A stretch of DNA of 64,000 nucleotides from Callorhinus ursinus (taxonomy: Eukaryota; Chordata; Mammalia; Carnivora; Otariidae), in assembly GCF_003265705.1 (NCBI RefSeq), contig NW_020312968.1:6750812-6814811 (forward strand). The letters run 5' to 3'. Under the pieces are notes generated by a model. That model saw only the letters and a program-made list of their open reading frames with translations. It ran no database searches and was not told where the DNA came from. Positions 22,930 to 33,598 of this stretch are shown in pieces. A program made the translations under genes and the position numbers. Position 1 is the stretch's first letter; each line of letters begins with the position of its first letter.

Positions 22930-23110
22930 TATCTTAATCACCAAATCTGATAGCCTTTTCCTAAAACCTCATCTGCCTTAACCTCTCTGGAGCCAACAGG
23001 CTCATCCCTTGCTCTCATCCTTTCCTTCCTGACTGATTTCTTCCTTTGGCTTCCATAGCACCATATAGTCTAGGGTTTTTATCTCATACTTTGACCACCT
23101 CCTCTTTGCA
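22930..23110. other. Unique sequence
   Basis: No recognised feature. Confidence 0.4.
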
Positions 23111-23126
23111 CCCTTTGCAGGTACTT

Positions 23127-23770
23127 TTTTTTTTTAATTTAAATTCAATTAACATACAGTGTGTTATTAATTTCAGAGGTAGAGTTCTGTGATTCATCAG
23201 TTGCATATAACACCCAGTGTTTATTACATCACGTGCCCTCCTTACTGCCCATCACCCAGTGACCCCATCCCCACACCCCACTCCCCTCCAGCGACCCTCA
23301 GTTTATTTCCTAGAGTTAAGAGTCTCTTATGGTTCATCTCCCTCTCTGATTTCATCTTATTTTATTTTTCCTTCCCTTCCCTGTGATCCTGTTTTGTTTC
23401 TTAAATTGCGTATATGAGTGTAAATGATATGATAATTTTGTTTCTCTGATTGAGAAAACACTCTCTAGTTCTATCTACATCGTTGCAAATGGTAAGATTT
23501 CACTTTTTGATGGATGAGTACTATTCCATTGTATATATACACCACATCTTCTTTATCCATTCATCTGTTGTTGGACATCTGGGCTCCTTCCATAGTTTGG
23601 CTATCGTGAACGTTGCTGCTATAAACGTTGGAGTGTGGGCACCCCTTCGGATCACTTTATTTGTATCTTTTGGGTAAATACCTAGTAGTGTAATTGCTGG
23701 GTCATAGGGTAGCTCTACTGTTAACTTTTTAAGGAAGCTCCATACCGTCTTCCAGAATGGCTATACCAGC
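23127..23770 (-). mobile_element. Young L1, 5'-truncated, minus strand
   Basis: Plus strand reads T-tail, then antisense 3' UTR (ACACCCAGTGTTTATTACAT-type) and antisense ORF2 end (CCATTGTATATATACACCAC, 'TTTATCCATTCATCTGTTG', CTGGGCTCCTTCCATAGTTT). Target-site duplication CCCTTTGCAGGTACTT (23111-23126) and CCCTTTACAGGTACTT (23771-23786). About 640 bp of the roughly 6 kb element. It cannot code for active protein. Confidence 0.95.
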
Positions 23771-23786
23771 CCCTTTACAGGTACTT

Positions 23787-24060
23787 CTGATTGAAGGAAA
23801 GAATTTTCTCCAAAGGACCTAATAATAAATCATGACCCCAACAGTACAATGAAAGCAAATAAAATGAGTAGTTTCAGAAGGCTATGTCTTGTAGAACACC
23901 AGTAACGTTTCTTGGAGAATTAAAAATCTTGTAAATAAGTAGTTTTCCATACAACTACTAAATAACAAGATATCATTTCCCTCCAAACCTTCCTCAAACC
24001 TTCCTCCATTACTCATTTCTCTTAATGTTCCCATTTACTCAGATTTGAAACCTCAGACTG
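23787..24060. other. Unique sequence
   Basis: No recognised feature. Confidence 0.4.
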
Positions 24061-24065
24061 AGGAG

Positions 24066-24150
24066 AGACTGGAATTTTAGGCCTGGAAGAGAAAGTCATC
24101 TACTTCAATTTCAGCATTCTACGGATGAAAATTAACTTCCCATTGCCTTT
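24066..24150 (-). mobile_element. MIR/MIR3-like fragment, reverse (weak)
   Basis: 'GGCCTGGAAGAGAAAGTCAT' then CTACTTCAATTTCAGCATTC resembles the reverse MIR3-type pattern (AGCTGGAAGGGACCTTAGAG…). Confidence 0.35.
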
Positions 24151-24285
24151 GCCTTGGTAAGGATTCTAAGGAAATATTGCAGCCCCTCCTTTTATTAGCC
24201 ATTCCTACTTGGCCTGCGAAATCTTATTATAGTGTTAACGCTCTCCTCTGTGAAGGGCTACCAGTTCTCTACAGGCTTTAGTCTG

Positions 24286-24735
24286 TGTGATAGTTAATTT
24301 TGCATCAATTTAACTGGGCCACGGGCACCCAGACATCTGGTCAAACATAAACAGGGGTGTGTTGGATGGTGTTTCTGGTTTTTAATGTGTTGAATCGATA
24401 GATTACATAAAGCAGTTGCCTTCCCTAATATGGGTGGGCCTCATCCAATCAGTTAAAAGTCTAAATAGAACAAAAAAAATGCTGAGTAAGAGAGAATTCT
24501 TTCCACCTGGCTACCTTGAAGCTGGGACATGGGTTTTTGTTTTTTTTTTTTTTTCTGCCACTTGCATACTCAAATGGAAACATTGGCCCTTTCTGAGACT
24601 TGAGCCTGGCCAGCCTTCAGACTGAAACTACACCATCAGCTCCCTGGGGTCCCCAGCTTGCCAACTGCAGAGCTTGGGACTTATCAGCCTCCATAATCAT
24701 GTGAGCCAATTCCTTATAATAAATCATATCATCAG
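24286..24735 (+). mobile_element. ERVL/MaLR-class solo LTR, subfamily unresolved
   Basis: Begins TGTGATAGTTAATTTTGCAT, then AACTGGGCCACGGGCACCCA, GTGGGCCTCATCCAATCAGT, 'AAAAGTCTAAATAGAACAAA' and near the end CCTCCATAATCATGTGAGCC with a polyadenylation-like TAATAAATC. Same family as 57628-58063 and 59569-60053. No internal retroviral genes are attached. Confidence 0.75.
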
Positions 24736-24782
24736 CTATATATATGTATGTATGTGTGTGTATATATATGATTTATATATAG
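24736..24782. repeat. (TA)/(TG) low-complexity run
   Basis: TATATATATGTATGTATGTG then TATATATATG; lies at the 3' end of the LTR. Confidence 0.85.
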
Positions 24783-24784
24783 GC

Positions 24785-25022
24785 AGTATAAACTGCTTGA
24801 ATTTGAATATTGACTCTGGCATTGACAAGTTTTGAGAACTTGGGCAATGTATTCGATTTCTGTTCTTTAGCTTTCTCATATGTAAAATGGGAGAAACATC
24901 TGCTTCACATGGTTGTGAAGATTATGTGAGTTAATACATATAAAATGCTTAGACTAGGGCCTGGCACAAAGGGCATGCTGAAAAAATACTAGCTGTTTCT
25001 CCTCCTCCTCCTCATTATTATT
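24785..25022 (+). mobile_element. MIR
   Basis: AGAACTTGGGCAATGTATTC, CATATGTAAAATGGGAGAAA, 'GTTGTGAAGATTATGTGAGT', TAATACATATAAAATGCTTA and GGGCCTGGCACAAAGGGC are MIR landmarks in order. Confidence 0.85.
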
Positions 25023-25085
25023 ATTCCTCCCTCGCTCCCTCCTATCTCTCCATCCTTCCTCCCTTCCCTCTCTCCCTCCCATGCT
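25000..25085. repeat. Polypyrimidine tract (CTC/CCT-rich)
   Basis: Almost pure C/T on the plus strand apart from an (ATT)n spacer and a few purines; starts at the end of a MIR. Confidence 0.85.
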
Positions 25086-25299
25086 CCCCACTCAAACAGC
25101 AGTGACAGAGCGGGACCTCCTTGTAGGGCAGGAGAGGGAAAGGGAAAAAGGAGTTATACCAAAACTCCTTTTAATAGGCACACAGGGAGAAAAAGCTGGG
25201 AACCCTTATACCTCAATAACTTTAGTTTCATCATAGTTGGAATTCATGATTAACCCTTGCAATCCTTGAACACCTAGCTACTTTAATTCCCACAGCTGG

Positions 25300-25660
25300 T
25301 TCATGAACTTCCTTTGTACCTGTTTTTTGCTTTGCTGAAATTATTTCCCCCATCAGCTCATCTTACCTGCCCATCTGGTGAACTCCTCCCTGTCAAGCCT
25401 ACTGATCAGGAAGTCTTCCCTACAGCAGCCCCTACTCTCACCCCTGCAGAGCGCACCTCCACACCCTCCAAACTACCACTCTGCCCTGCACATTTCTAGT
25501 ATGGTGCTTGTCACAGGGAATGGTGACACTTAATTTTTGTACCATATCTGCTGACTCCACTACTCAGTGAACTGAGGCCAAAACCCCACTTTGCATACCT
25601 ACCTAGCACAGAATAGACATCCCATAAGTTCTTGTTGACTGAATAAGTCAATGGATGAAT
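25300..25660 (+). mobile_element. L2 LINE 3' fragment
   Basis: Diverged L2 3' pattern ending CCTAGCACAGAATAGACATC then 'TTCTTGTTGACTGAATAAGT' (L2: CCTAGCACAGTGCCTGGCAC…TTTGTTGAATGAATGAATG). 5' boundary uncertain. Confidence 0.6.
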
Positions 25661-25799
25661 AAAATGGGAAAAAATTCCACTTTGCCCTTATTGAGTTGGA
25701 ACTCCCAATAGTACACCCTGTTGGATATTTTAAACTTGGTTTTGAAAATATTGGACTAAGACTCAAAACTGTTAGTCAGGATTCCCCACAGAAACAGAA

Positions 25800-26112
25800 C
25801 CATTAAGATAGTCTAGAAAACATAAACTAAACTATACTAACGGAAAGCAGATCAGTGGTTGCCTGATAGAGAGAACTTTTTGGGGTGATAGAAATGTTCT
25901 GTATATTGATCATGGTAGTGGTTTCACAGAATATATATTTGTCAAAACTCGTTGAAGTGTACCTTTTTTAATTTATTATATTTTAAAATTCCCTATGATG
26001 TACTTTTTATCTCTGTGACTTATTTTGTAACTGGAAGTTTATACCTTTTAAATAGATAGAGTTTATTATATGTAAAACATATCCCAATAAAGTTGATTTA
26101 AATTTATTGAAA
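25800..26112 (+). mobile_element. L1M 3' UTR with a small antisense L1 piece inside
   Basis: 'CAGATCAGTGGTTGCCTGAT', TTTTTGGGGTGATAGAAATG, GTCAAAACTCGTTGAAGTGT and TATCCCAATAAAGTTGATTT are L1M 3' UTR landmarks. 25990-26052 (TATGATGTACTTTTTATCTC then AACTGGAAGTTTATACCTTT) matches antisense L1 and interrupts it. Confidence 0.75.
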
Positions 26113-26426
26113 CCTAAAAATCAAAACAAAACAAAAAGCCTAGGCATTTTAGCACCAGAGGCTGGCATCAACTACTATGCTAACTCCTGGAGTTTTTTAT
26201 TTAGAATACACCCTAGGGCACTAATCTTCAGAACATTTACAAATTTGTTTGACAAAGAACTTCGAACGTCTCTTTAATAAAAATAACTCAACCCCAGAAA
26301 GCATAATCTCTATGATAGTCACTAAAAACATTTCAATGTCATATTTCATGAACTGATCAAAATATTTTAAGTAATATAAATACATAAATTTTTGCAGAAT
26401 ACATGAATTTTTATTTTTAATCCAAC
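26113..26426. other. Unique sequence
   Basis: No recognised feature. Confidence 0.4.
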
Positions 26427-27390
26427 CGTGGTAGCCAACCTCAAAGATGACCACCAATGATTCCGTCTCCTGGAATCCATACCCTTGTATGGTCCTTTCC
26501 CACATTTTACCAGGATTGGTCAGTGTGACTAATAGAATATGCAGAAGTAATGGTCCTAAAATTAGATTGTAAAAAGACTGAATATCCCATCTTGGGTGCT
26601 CTTTCTCCCACTCCCTCCCTCCCTCTCAGATCACTAGCTCTGGGAGAAGCCAGTGGCCATGTCATGACATGAGTTGGCTTGCCTTTGGAGAAGCCCACAT
26701 GGCAGGAACTGAAATCTCAAGCTATAAGGCAGCCAGGAACCGTGAGGCCTTCCAATAGCCACATGAGTGAGCTTGGAAGGTCATCCGGCCCCAGTCAATC
26801 TGTCACATGCGATGACAGCCCCAATCAACAGCTGACTACAACCTCATGGAAGATTGTTGTGTACTTAATTGTGTCTTCTCAAAAATTCATATTTTGAAGT
26901 CCTGATTCCCATTACCTCAAAGTGTGACTGTATTTGGAGAGGGCCTTCAAAGAGGCCCTTAAATTAAAATGAGGCCATTAGGGTGGGACCTAATCTAATC
27001 TCAGTGGTATCCTCATAAGAGGAGGTGATTTGCACTCAAAAAGAAACAGCAAGGTCGGTGTGCACAGAGAGGTGGCCATGTGAAGTAGTATGGAGATGGT
27101 GGCCATCCGCAAGCCAAGGAGAGAGGCCTCAGAGAAAACCAACCCTGCCAGCACCTTGATCTTAGACTTTTAGCCCCCAGAACTGTGAGAAAATAAGCTT
27201 CTATTATTTGAGCTACTCAGTCAGTGGTATTTTGTTATGGCAGCTTTCACAAATAAGTACAGAGACGCCAGAAACACCCAGTTAAGCTGCTCCTGGATTC
27301 TGACCCACAAAAACTGTGAGATAATAAATGATTGCTTTAAGCTGCTAAATGTGGGGGTAATTTGTTATTCAGCAATAGATAAGTAATACA
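26427..27390 (+). mobile_element. Old MLT1-type LTR (outer, interrupted)
   Basis: GTGGTAGCCAACCTCAAAGA, 'TAGAATATGCAGAAGTAATG', TCACTAGCTCTGGGAGAAGC, GAGTGAGCTTGGAAGG, then after the inserted LTR ACCCACAAAAACTGTGAGAT and CAGCAATAGATAAGTAATAC. It is a MaLR-like LTR by recall, split at 26854/27262 by a second one. Confidence 0.8.
26855..27261 (+). mobile_element. MLT1-type LTR nested in the outer one
   Basis: TGTTGTGTACTTAATTGTGT start, 'CCCATTACCTCAAAGTGTGA', GGTGGGACCTAATCTAATCT, AACCAACCCTGCCAGCACCT, CCCCAGAACTGTGAGAAAAT and an end at TAAGTACA. About 407 bp, near full length (MLT1C/D-like). Confidence 0.85.
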
Positions 27391-27655
27391 TCACCTAATT
27401 ACTTGAATTCCTTGTGATATGGTGACAAGTGATTTGCCTTTCTAAATCTGTGTTGTGATTAAATGCCATATTGTTTTTGGCATATGTTACAAATAATTCT
27501 TTTGTTGCCTGAACTGTCCAGAAACTATTCATTTGTGGAACCTGTTTCCATCCACATTATTTAATTTTAAAGGGAAGAAAATAGTATATAAACAATGGTT
27601 AACTATACGTATTTTAGAAACAATCTATTTTACAAAATTTTCCCTCAATACTTTT
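27391..27655. other. Unique sequence
   Basis: No recognised feature. Confidence 0.4.
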
Positions 27656-28112
27656 GCCTCTTTTCTTTTTTTATCAAGCTATAATCAACATATAACATTG
27701 TGAACGTTTAAGGTGTACATGTATTGATTTACATACAACCAATACATACACTCATGTATTGCCATATGATTGCCACCATCGCTAACCATAGCTAACACCC
27801 TATCATGTCACATAATTATCATTTCCTTTTTGTGATGAGAACATTTAAGATCTAGTTTCCTAACAACTTACAAATACATAATACAGTTTGGTTCACTATA
27901 ATCACAATGCTGTGTATTACATCCCCCACAATTTATCTTCCAAGTGCAAGTTTGTACCCTTTGACCAACATCTCCCCAATACCCCTGTCCTCAGCTCCTG
28001 GCAACCACCATGCTACTCTCTGTTTCTACGAGTCTTGCTTTTTTAGATTCCACATATAATTGATAACATATTTGTCTTCCCCATCTGACTTACCTTTTCA
28101 GATATTTAACAC
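27656..28112 (-). mobile_element. L1MA-type fragment, reverse
   Basis: Antisense 3' UTR landmarks: ATCAACATATAACATTGTGA, 'TTTTTGTGATGAGAACATTT', CTGTGTATTACATCCCCCAC, GCAAGTTTGTACCCTTTGAC, CCTGGCAACCACCATGCTAC and TTTTTTAGATTCCACATATA. Subfamily approximate. Confidence 0.8.
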
Positions 28113-28317
28113 AGCCTGTATAAACTCATCTTATTTTCCTCTTGAAAGGAAGTTAGTTCTCAGAAATAAAGGAAATCCCTCTATCCCCTTGTATCACTAC
28201 TCATCCTACATAACTTACTAGAGGTTCTTTAAACTGTTTTTCAGTTCTGATGATGAATATTAAGCCAATACATCTATCCCCTGATTCATTTACTACCTAT
28301 TCACTAGAGTATTCATT

Positions 28318-28438
28318 TACTTATTTATGTATTTTTTAAGTAGGCTCCACACGGGGCTTGAACTCATGATCCTGAGATCAAGACCTGAGCTGAGATCAAG
28401 AGTTGGATGCCCACCTGACTGAGCCACCCAGGTGCTCC
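28318..28438 (-). mobile_element. Older short carnivore SINE, reverse
   Basis: TATTTTTTAAGTAGGCTCCA, GGGGCTTGAACTCATGATCC and CTGACTGAGCCACCCAGGTG. Lacks the CT-rich middle, so it is an older or internally deleted subfamily. Confidence 0.85.
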
Positions 28439-28444
28439 ACTCGA

Positions 28445-28615
28445 GTGTCTATTTAATGCCCAGTGTGTGTCAGGCACTATTTAGGCATTGAGGATACAGG
28501 AGGAAGCAAAACAGATGAAAAAGCCCTGTTCACAGAGCTTGTGGAAGGAGACAGAATAAACAAGAAAAATAAGTAAAATATATAATACTTCACTGGATAT
28601 ATGATAAACAGGAAA
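28445..28615 (-). mobile_element. L2 fragment, reverse
   Basis: GTGTGTCAGGCACTATTTAG then GCATTGAGGATACAGGAGGA and 'GACAGAATAAACAAGAAAAA' matches the reverse L2 3' region (GTGCCAGGCACTGTTCTAGG…GGGGATACA…). Confidence 0.6.
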
Positions 28616-28717
28616 ATCACACCATCAGTGCTAGAAACATTTTAAGCCATCACTAGCTCACTTTAAACAGTGGGTAAAAATGTGAGGATGTTGGGCTGGT
28701 GAGTAAAGGAGTTTCTT

Positions 28718-28900
28718 TTTTATTTTTTTAAAGATTTATTTATTTATTTTGAGCGAGTGAGAACGAGAGAGGGGAGGGTCAGAGGGAGAAGCAGGCTCCT
28801 CGCTGAGCAGGGAGCCTGATGCGGGACTCGATCCCGGGACTCCAGGATCATGACCTGAGCCAAAGGCAGTCGCTTAACCAACTGAGCCACCCAGGCGCCC
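28718..28900 (-). mobile_element. Carnivore SINE, minus strand
   Basis: Complete copy with perfect target-site duplication AGTAAAGGAGTTTCTT at 28702-28717 and 28901-28916. Young. Confidence 0.97.
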
Positions 28901-28916
28901 AGTAAAGGAGTTTCTT

Positions 28917-29330
28917 ATAAACAATTCCTTACTGATAATTTTTAGTAAATCTTGTAAACTTTCAGGGGTGTAGTGGTATATTCTTGTTTTAGTGTGGCTC
29001 ATTTTTAAGCTAATTTTCATGGTTTGTCTCAATACGCAGTTCCTTTTTGTAGTTATGTTGAGGATTACAATGAGAGTTTCTCAGCAGAAAAATTGTAGAT
29101 ATTGCAATGCCTTCATGTGTGAAAATTGGCATTAAATTAAAAGCATATTGGGCATTAATGTTTTCTCCTTCATAATGAGATTATAATTACAGGAAACACT
29201 ATTGCCAAGTGATGATGGCCCTTCCTCCCATTATATTCTGGGAAGATAGCTTTAAAATGAAGCATGACATGGCCATGGTCAGAGGAGATGTTTTATACTT
29301 AGCTTCAGAACATAGAAATATCTCTGACCT
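28917..29330. other. Unique AT-rich sequence
   Basis: No recognised feature. Confidence 0.4.
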
Positions 29331-29540
29331 AGGGGCGCCTGGGTGGCTCAGTCAGTTAAGCTGCTGACTCTTCATTTCAGCTCAGGTCATGATCTCAGGG
29401 TCCTGGGATCGAGGCCTGTGTCAGGCTCCATGCTCAGTGGGGAGTCTACTTGAGGATTCACTCTCTCCCTCTGCCCCCCCCCCCCACCCCGCTCCTGTGC
29501 AATCTCTCTAAAATAAATAAATAAACCTTTAAAAAAAAAT
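29331..29540 (+). mobile_element. Carnivore SINE with poly-C tract
   Basis: GGGGCGCCTGGGTGGCTCAG head, 'CATGATCTCAGGGTCCTGGG' core, a C12 run at 29474-29485 in the CT-rich middle and AAATAAATAAATAAACC tail. No clear duplication. Confidence 0.94.
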
Positions 29541-30305
29541 TTCAGATCTAACTTATCCATGAAAAATGCTGCACATGTGTGTATGTGTGTATAAGAGAAA
29601 GAGAGAGCCAGAGAAAGAGACAGAATATTCTGGACATTATACATACATGGTTATAGACAGAGAAAAGAGAACAGGAAAACAAGCAATAATAAAATCCTTG
29701 GTGTGTGGTCAGGCATGAAGTTGTAGCTTGGGCCTTCAGTGACCATAGACATGAGTTAACAAGCCAATAAAGGGGGTGTCCATTTTAGATGTTCAGAGGC
29801 CAAAGCACTTAAAACAAAGTGATTTACATGGCCAAGTTCCCCAGAGTCAGGATCATACCCTTATTCCCCAAGATGCCTTAAACATTGAGCCGAGCCATCT
29901 GTACAGTAGAAGAAATGATCTCCACAAAGTTATCAAGACCACCTCCCTACACAGTACTATAAATGCCACTGAATAAAAGAAAGTGAAAATGATCAGTAGT
30001 GGGTGGCAATCTTCTTTCCTCCCAGCACCTCCCAAAACGACAAGCCTTAGACTAAACAGTAGATGCTCTTTATTTTTGTTATGAGTCAGGTTTGGCAATT
30101 TCTCTGTAATCAGAAATATTCATCGGTGAGAAAGTAAATTTCTATCTAAAGATATGAATGTTTTCACAAAAAACAACGTTCACATCAGGGAACATTAGTC
30201 ACAAAACATACCAACAAAGTGCTGTCAGCGTAGTTTCTGGAATGGTGGTGGGCCTGCAGGTAGGAATTCACTAACAGGAAAATCACAGCAAATCATTATC
30301 AGATA
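29541..30305. other. Unique sequence, no gene seen
   Basis: No recognised repeat or coding signal. A short (GT)n/(GA)n texture at 29575-29625 is low complexity. Confidence 0.45.
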
Positions 30306-30308
30306 TAA

Positions 30309-31048
30309 TTCTGGGTTCAGTCTAAGTCCATCGCTTATTGGCTGAGTGACCTTGAGTTGAGTGACTTGACTTGCTCAATCCTCAGTTTCTTCATGTGTAA
30401 TAATGTCACAAAGGAGGAAAATAACGTTCCCTCTGCTTTCTGAGTTCTAGCTCAGACCCCTGTAGGAAAAGACAGATGAATAGGAGAAAAACAAATAGAA
30501 GTTTATTCACATGTGTGCCTCATGATGCATGAGAGATCCCCAGGGGAAAACGAGTCACTCTCTGGAGACATTCAGAACTGGGACTTCAATACCATCTTCA
30601 GCTTGAGACAAAAGAAAGAAAGGTGTGCAGAGGCCAGTTACAGGCAAGTTATTAGGAAATGCACGAGAAACACGGATAAAACTATTAGGCAGATTTCAGC
30701 CTGGTGCCTTCCCAGTTGATAAGACTCTGTGACTGAGTCATCCTTCTCTTCCAGATACCCAGAGGAAAACACTCTTGTAAACTGAGAGTTTCTTTATAAG
30801 TGTAAATTTCTTTTACAAAAGGGTAACTTCTACTTCAGAGCTTCTCCCGTCCCTGCTGCTTCTCACATAATCAGCTCAAAATAAAACTTATGCCCAGGAG
30901 GCAGAGTTTGGGGTGGCTTATTCAGCTACCCTTCAAAAGTGCCTGCATCCTGGGGTTGCCAAGAGGATTAAGAGGGCTAATACAAATAATGAATTCACAG
31001 AGCACAGCTGGAACATGGAAAGCACCCAATAAAAGTTAGCCGTTACTA
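30309..31048 (+). mobile_element. MIR, split by an LTR
   Basis: 5' part 30309-30403 (CTGGGTTCAGTCTAAGTCCA, GAGTGACCTTGAGTTGAGTG, CTCAGTTTCTTCATGTG). 3' part 30936-31048 (GGGGTTGCCAAGAGGATTAA, GAACATGGAAAGCACCCAAT, AAAAGTTAGCCGTTACTATT). The two halves join in MIR order across the LTR. Confidence 0.75.
30404..30935 (-). mobile_element. ERV solo LTR, minus strand, inside a MIR
   Basis: Minus strand reads TGAAGGGTAGCTGAATAAGC … an AATAAACTTCTATTTG polyadenylation region … GGTCTGAGCTAGAACTCAGA … ending TGACA. The 3' part resembles the LTR at 35130-35685 (AATAAACTTCTGTTGG … GGTCTTAGCTAGAACTCACA), so both belong to related families. No retroviral gene is attached. Confidence 0.75.
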
Positions 31049-31056
31049 TTTCCGAG

Positions 31057-31231
31057 CAATGGTTTTCAACGTGTGGTCCCTGGACCAGCAGCGGTAACAT
31101 CACCTGGGAACTTGTCAGAAATAGAAAATGTCCCAGACCCCTGAATCAGAAATGCTGGGGCAGGATCCAACACTCTGCTTTAAGAAGCCCTGCGGGTGAT
31201 TCTGATGCGCACTGAAGTTCGAGAACTATGC
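31057..31231 (-). mobile_element. MER5A (hAT-Charlie), reverse
   Basis: CAATGGTTTTCAACGTGTGG, TCCCTGGACCAGCAGCGGTA, 'CACCTGGGAACTTGTCAGAA', GGTGATTCTGATGCGCACTG and GTTCGAGAACTATG. About 175 of 189 bp, close to the consensus I recall. Confidence 0.9.
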
Positions 31232-31805
31232 TTGTAGAATATAGAGTAAGACAAAACATATATTCTGCTAGAATTTATTACTAAGAATTTCTGGGTTTTT
31301 GTGAATATTTAAATGCAGGAGAGAGTTTGATTTCATTTTTTTTTCCTAAATGCAGTGTCTTGGAACAGTAAGATTTCTGTAGGATAGCTCTTTCCATCTT
31401 ATTTTTGATTTTGCTAGATAGAATACGTCACACCACACAACCGTGTTCCAGGAGATCTATTATTAAAGTGTCTATTTTGTAAAGCTGAAGCTACAATGAA
31501 AAAGCTCATTTAAAAGAGGGAGAGCCTATGGTGTTGGTGGTCATCAAGAGACTGTACATTGGAACACAGGCCAACTGTCATTAGTCTTATTTCCATAAAC
31601 GATATTGTACGACTCTAAGATTGGAGCATAGATAGGCATGCGCTGAGTCAGTTTCAGAGCCAGGTGCTGGGTGTAAAACAGGATTCTGAAGTCTATAGGT
31701 CCTATTGCTTGAATAGAGTCAGGAAGGTGTAGACACGGTTAAAGGTAAAATCGCTATTTAGAACTAAGTGTACCAAAGTGTAGATTTTTGCCACTGCCAT
31801 AGAGA
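31232..31805. other. Unique sequence, no gene seen
   Basis: No recognised feature. Confidence 0.4.
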
Positions 31806-31809
31806 TTTC

Positions 31810-32178
31810 CTTAAGTTCACATTTAGTCATGTCACTGTACAGCTTAAAAGACTTAAATGACTCCCTTAAACCTGGCTTGTGAGAAACCTGGCATCTGGCC
31901 GACCTGAGGCATGAACTCCAATCCTGTAGTTAACACCTCCTCCATGGAGCCTTCCCTGGCAGCCCGCCCTCCATCAGTAGGACGTCAGCCCCTCCTAACT
32001 CGGAGCTTCCTAAGCATGGTCTGCAAACCTCTGGAAGTCATTTTTACATCACATTTAATAATTGTTTGAATGTCTGGATCTCCACAAGACTTTTACTTCA
32101 CTTTTACTGACATCAAGAAGCACATTTTCATTTTTGTTTTTCCAGCTTTTGGCATAAAGCCCAGCACCAAAGAGACAC
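31810..32178 (+). mobile_element. L2 LINE 3' fragment
   Basis: TTAGTCATGTCACTGTACAG, TCCATGGAGCCTTCCCTGGC, 'TTTTTGTTTTTCCAGCTTTT' and CCCAGCACCAAAGAGACACT follow the L2 3' end order. Confidence 0.65.
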
Positions 32179-32234
32179 TTAGTAAATTAAGACTTCCCAT
32201 GGATCTAAAATGCGAGATCTGTGTGTGAGCCAAG

Positions 32235-32278
32235 GATCAGCCCAGGAAAACCCAGCGATCAGCCCAGGAAAACCCAGC
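32235..32278. repeat. Perfect 22-bp tandem duplication
   Basis: Two identical adjacent copies of a 22-bp unit beginning GATCAGCCCAGGAAAACC (32235-32256 and 32257-32278). Confidence 0.98.
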
Positions 32279-32470
32279 AATCACCCGAAGCTTCTCTCCC
32301 CCTGTGGAAGGACCCAAATCTTTGAATTTCGAGAAAAAGCTCTGCCACTTCCAAGATTCAAGTATCATCCTCCTCTAGAAGATGTGATCTCCAAAGACAG
32401 AACATCTTATTTGTCACTGCTGTCTTCTGACAGACACAAAAATGCATTTCATGACGATAGTCTGACCCCA

Positions 32471-32661
32471 GGGCTGCCCAGGTGACTCAGTCTATTAAGC
32501 ATCCGACTCTAGGTTTAGGCTCAGATCAAGATCTCAGGGTCTTGGGCTCCAGCCCCGCATTGGGTTCCATGCTGAGCATGGAGCCTGCTTAAGATTCTCT
32601 CTCTCTCCCTCTCCCTCTGCCCCTTCCCCTCTTCTAAAAAGAAAAAAAATAAAATAAAAAA
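32471..32661 (+). mobile_element. Older carnivore SINE
   Basis: GGGCTGCCCAGGTGACTCAG head and variant core GATCTCAGGGTCTTGGGCTC. Target-site duplication GATAGTCTGACCCCA (32456-32470) and GATATTCTGACCCCA (32662-32676). Confidence 0.94.
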
Positions 32662-32723
32662 GATATTCTGACCCCAAAGCTACTAAATTTGTTAGTTCAT
32701 ATTAGATTGAAACTCCAATTTTT

Positions 32724-32921
32724 TTAAATGATTTTCTTTTTTTTTTAAGATTTTATTTATTTATTTGAGAGAGAGAGAGAGCATGAGAGGGGGGAGGGTC
32801 AGAGGGAGAAGCAGACTCCCCACTGAGCGGGGAGCCCGATGCGGGACTCAATCTCTGGACTCCAGGATCATGACCTGAGCTGAAGGCAGTCGCTTAACCA
32901 AATGAGCCACCCAGGCGCCCC
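32724..32921 (-). mobile_element. Carnivore SINE, minus strand
   Basis: Perfect target-site duplication TGAAACTCCAATTTTT at 32708-32723 and 32922-32937. Lies 62 bp after a plus-strand SINE, forming an inverted pair. Confidence 0.97.
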
Positions 32922-32939
32922 TGAAACTCCAATTTTTAT

Positions 32940-33582
32940 CCCAGGCTCTAAGTCATGAGCTTTCTAGCTTCAAGATTTAAGTCAAAGCTGCAAAATCAAC
33001 TGGTCTAGCAATTATAAAACAGCTGACCCCACATATCTCAGCCGATGGAGTGATCCTCCTGGCTCCAGAATCATGGTAATTATTTTCTTTTACCCAACCC
33101 GCCCCCCCCATCTGACTTCGCTCGCAGCCCTGCTACTATTTCACAAGTTCTCAGATGGGCATTTTAGAAGACTTTCGCTTCTCAGCTTGGCTTTGCTCTG
33201 GGCCCCTGCTATTTTACTCTTGCTAAATCATATAGCCGGAAGCATTTGGTCCGGGGTGGCTGGAACACCCAGCCAGTGGCAAATCGAGCCAGTTCCTTCC
33301 TTGGAGTACTCAATGCTTAGGAGTCCCAACACCTTGAATTAATTACGAATTGTTTGAGAATATCTTATTTGTTTGATGGCTCACGATCGTCTTGTGTCTA
33401 CAGCCATGTCTCTTAGGCCAAAAGATACATTTCCAGTGTTCGAGTGAATGGGAATAGTGGATAGATATGTATGGAATGACAATAACACCCCTCACCCTTT
33501 CCTACCCCCATTAAATACCCAGCTCCTCACTGTCGGCCTTGAAAAACCTATTGACAGTTCCCTGTTGCTGATTCTGAGAGGT
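32940..33582. other. Unique sequence, no gene seen
   Basis: No recognised repeat. An 89-codon frame at 33073-33342 has a hydrophobic middle but no family resemblance. Confidence 0.4.
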
Positions 33583-33598
33583 CTGAGGCTCCTACTTT

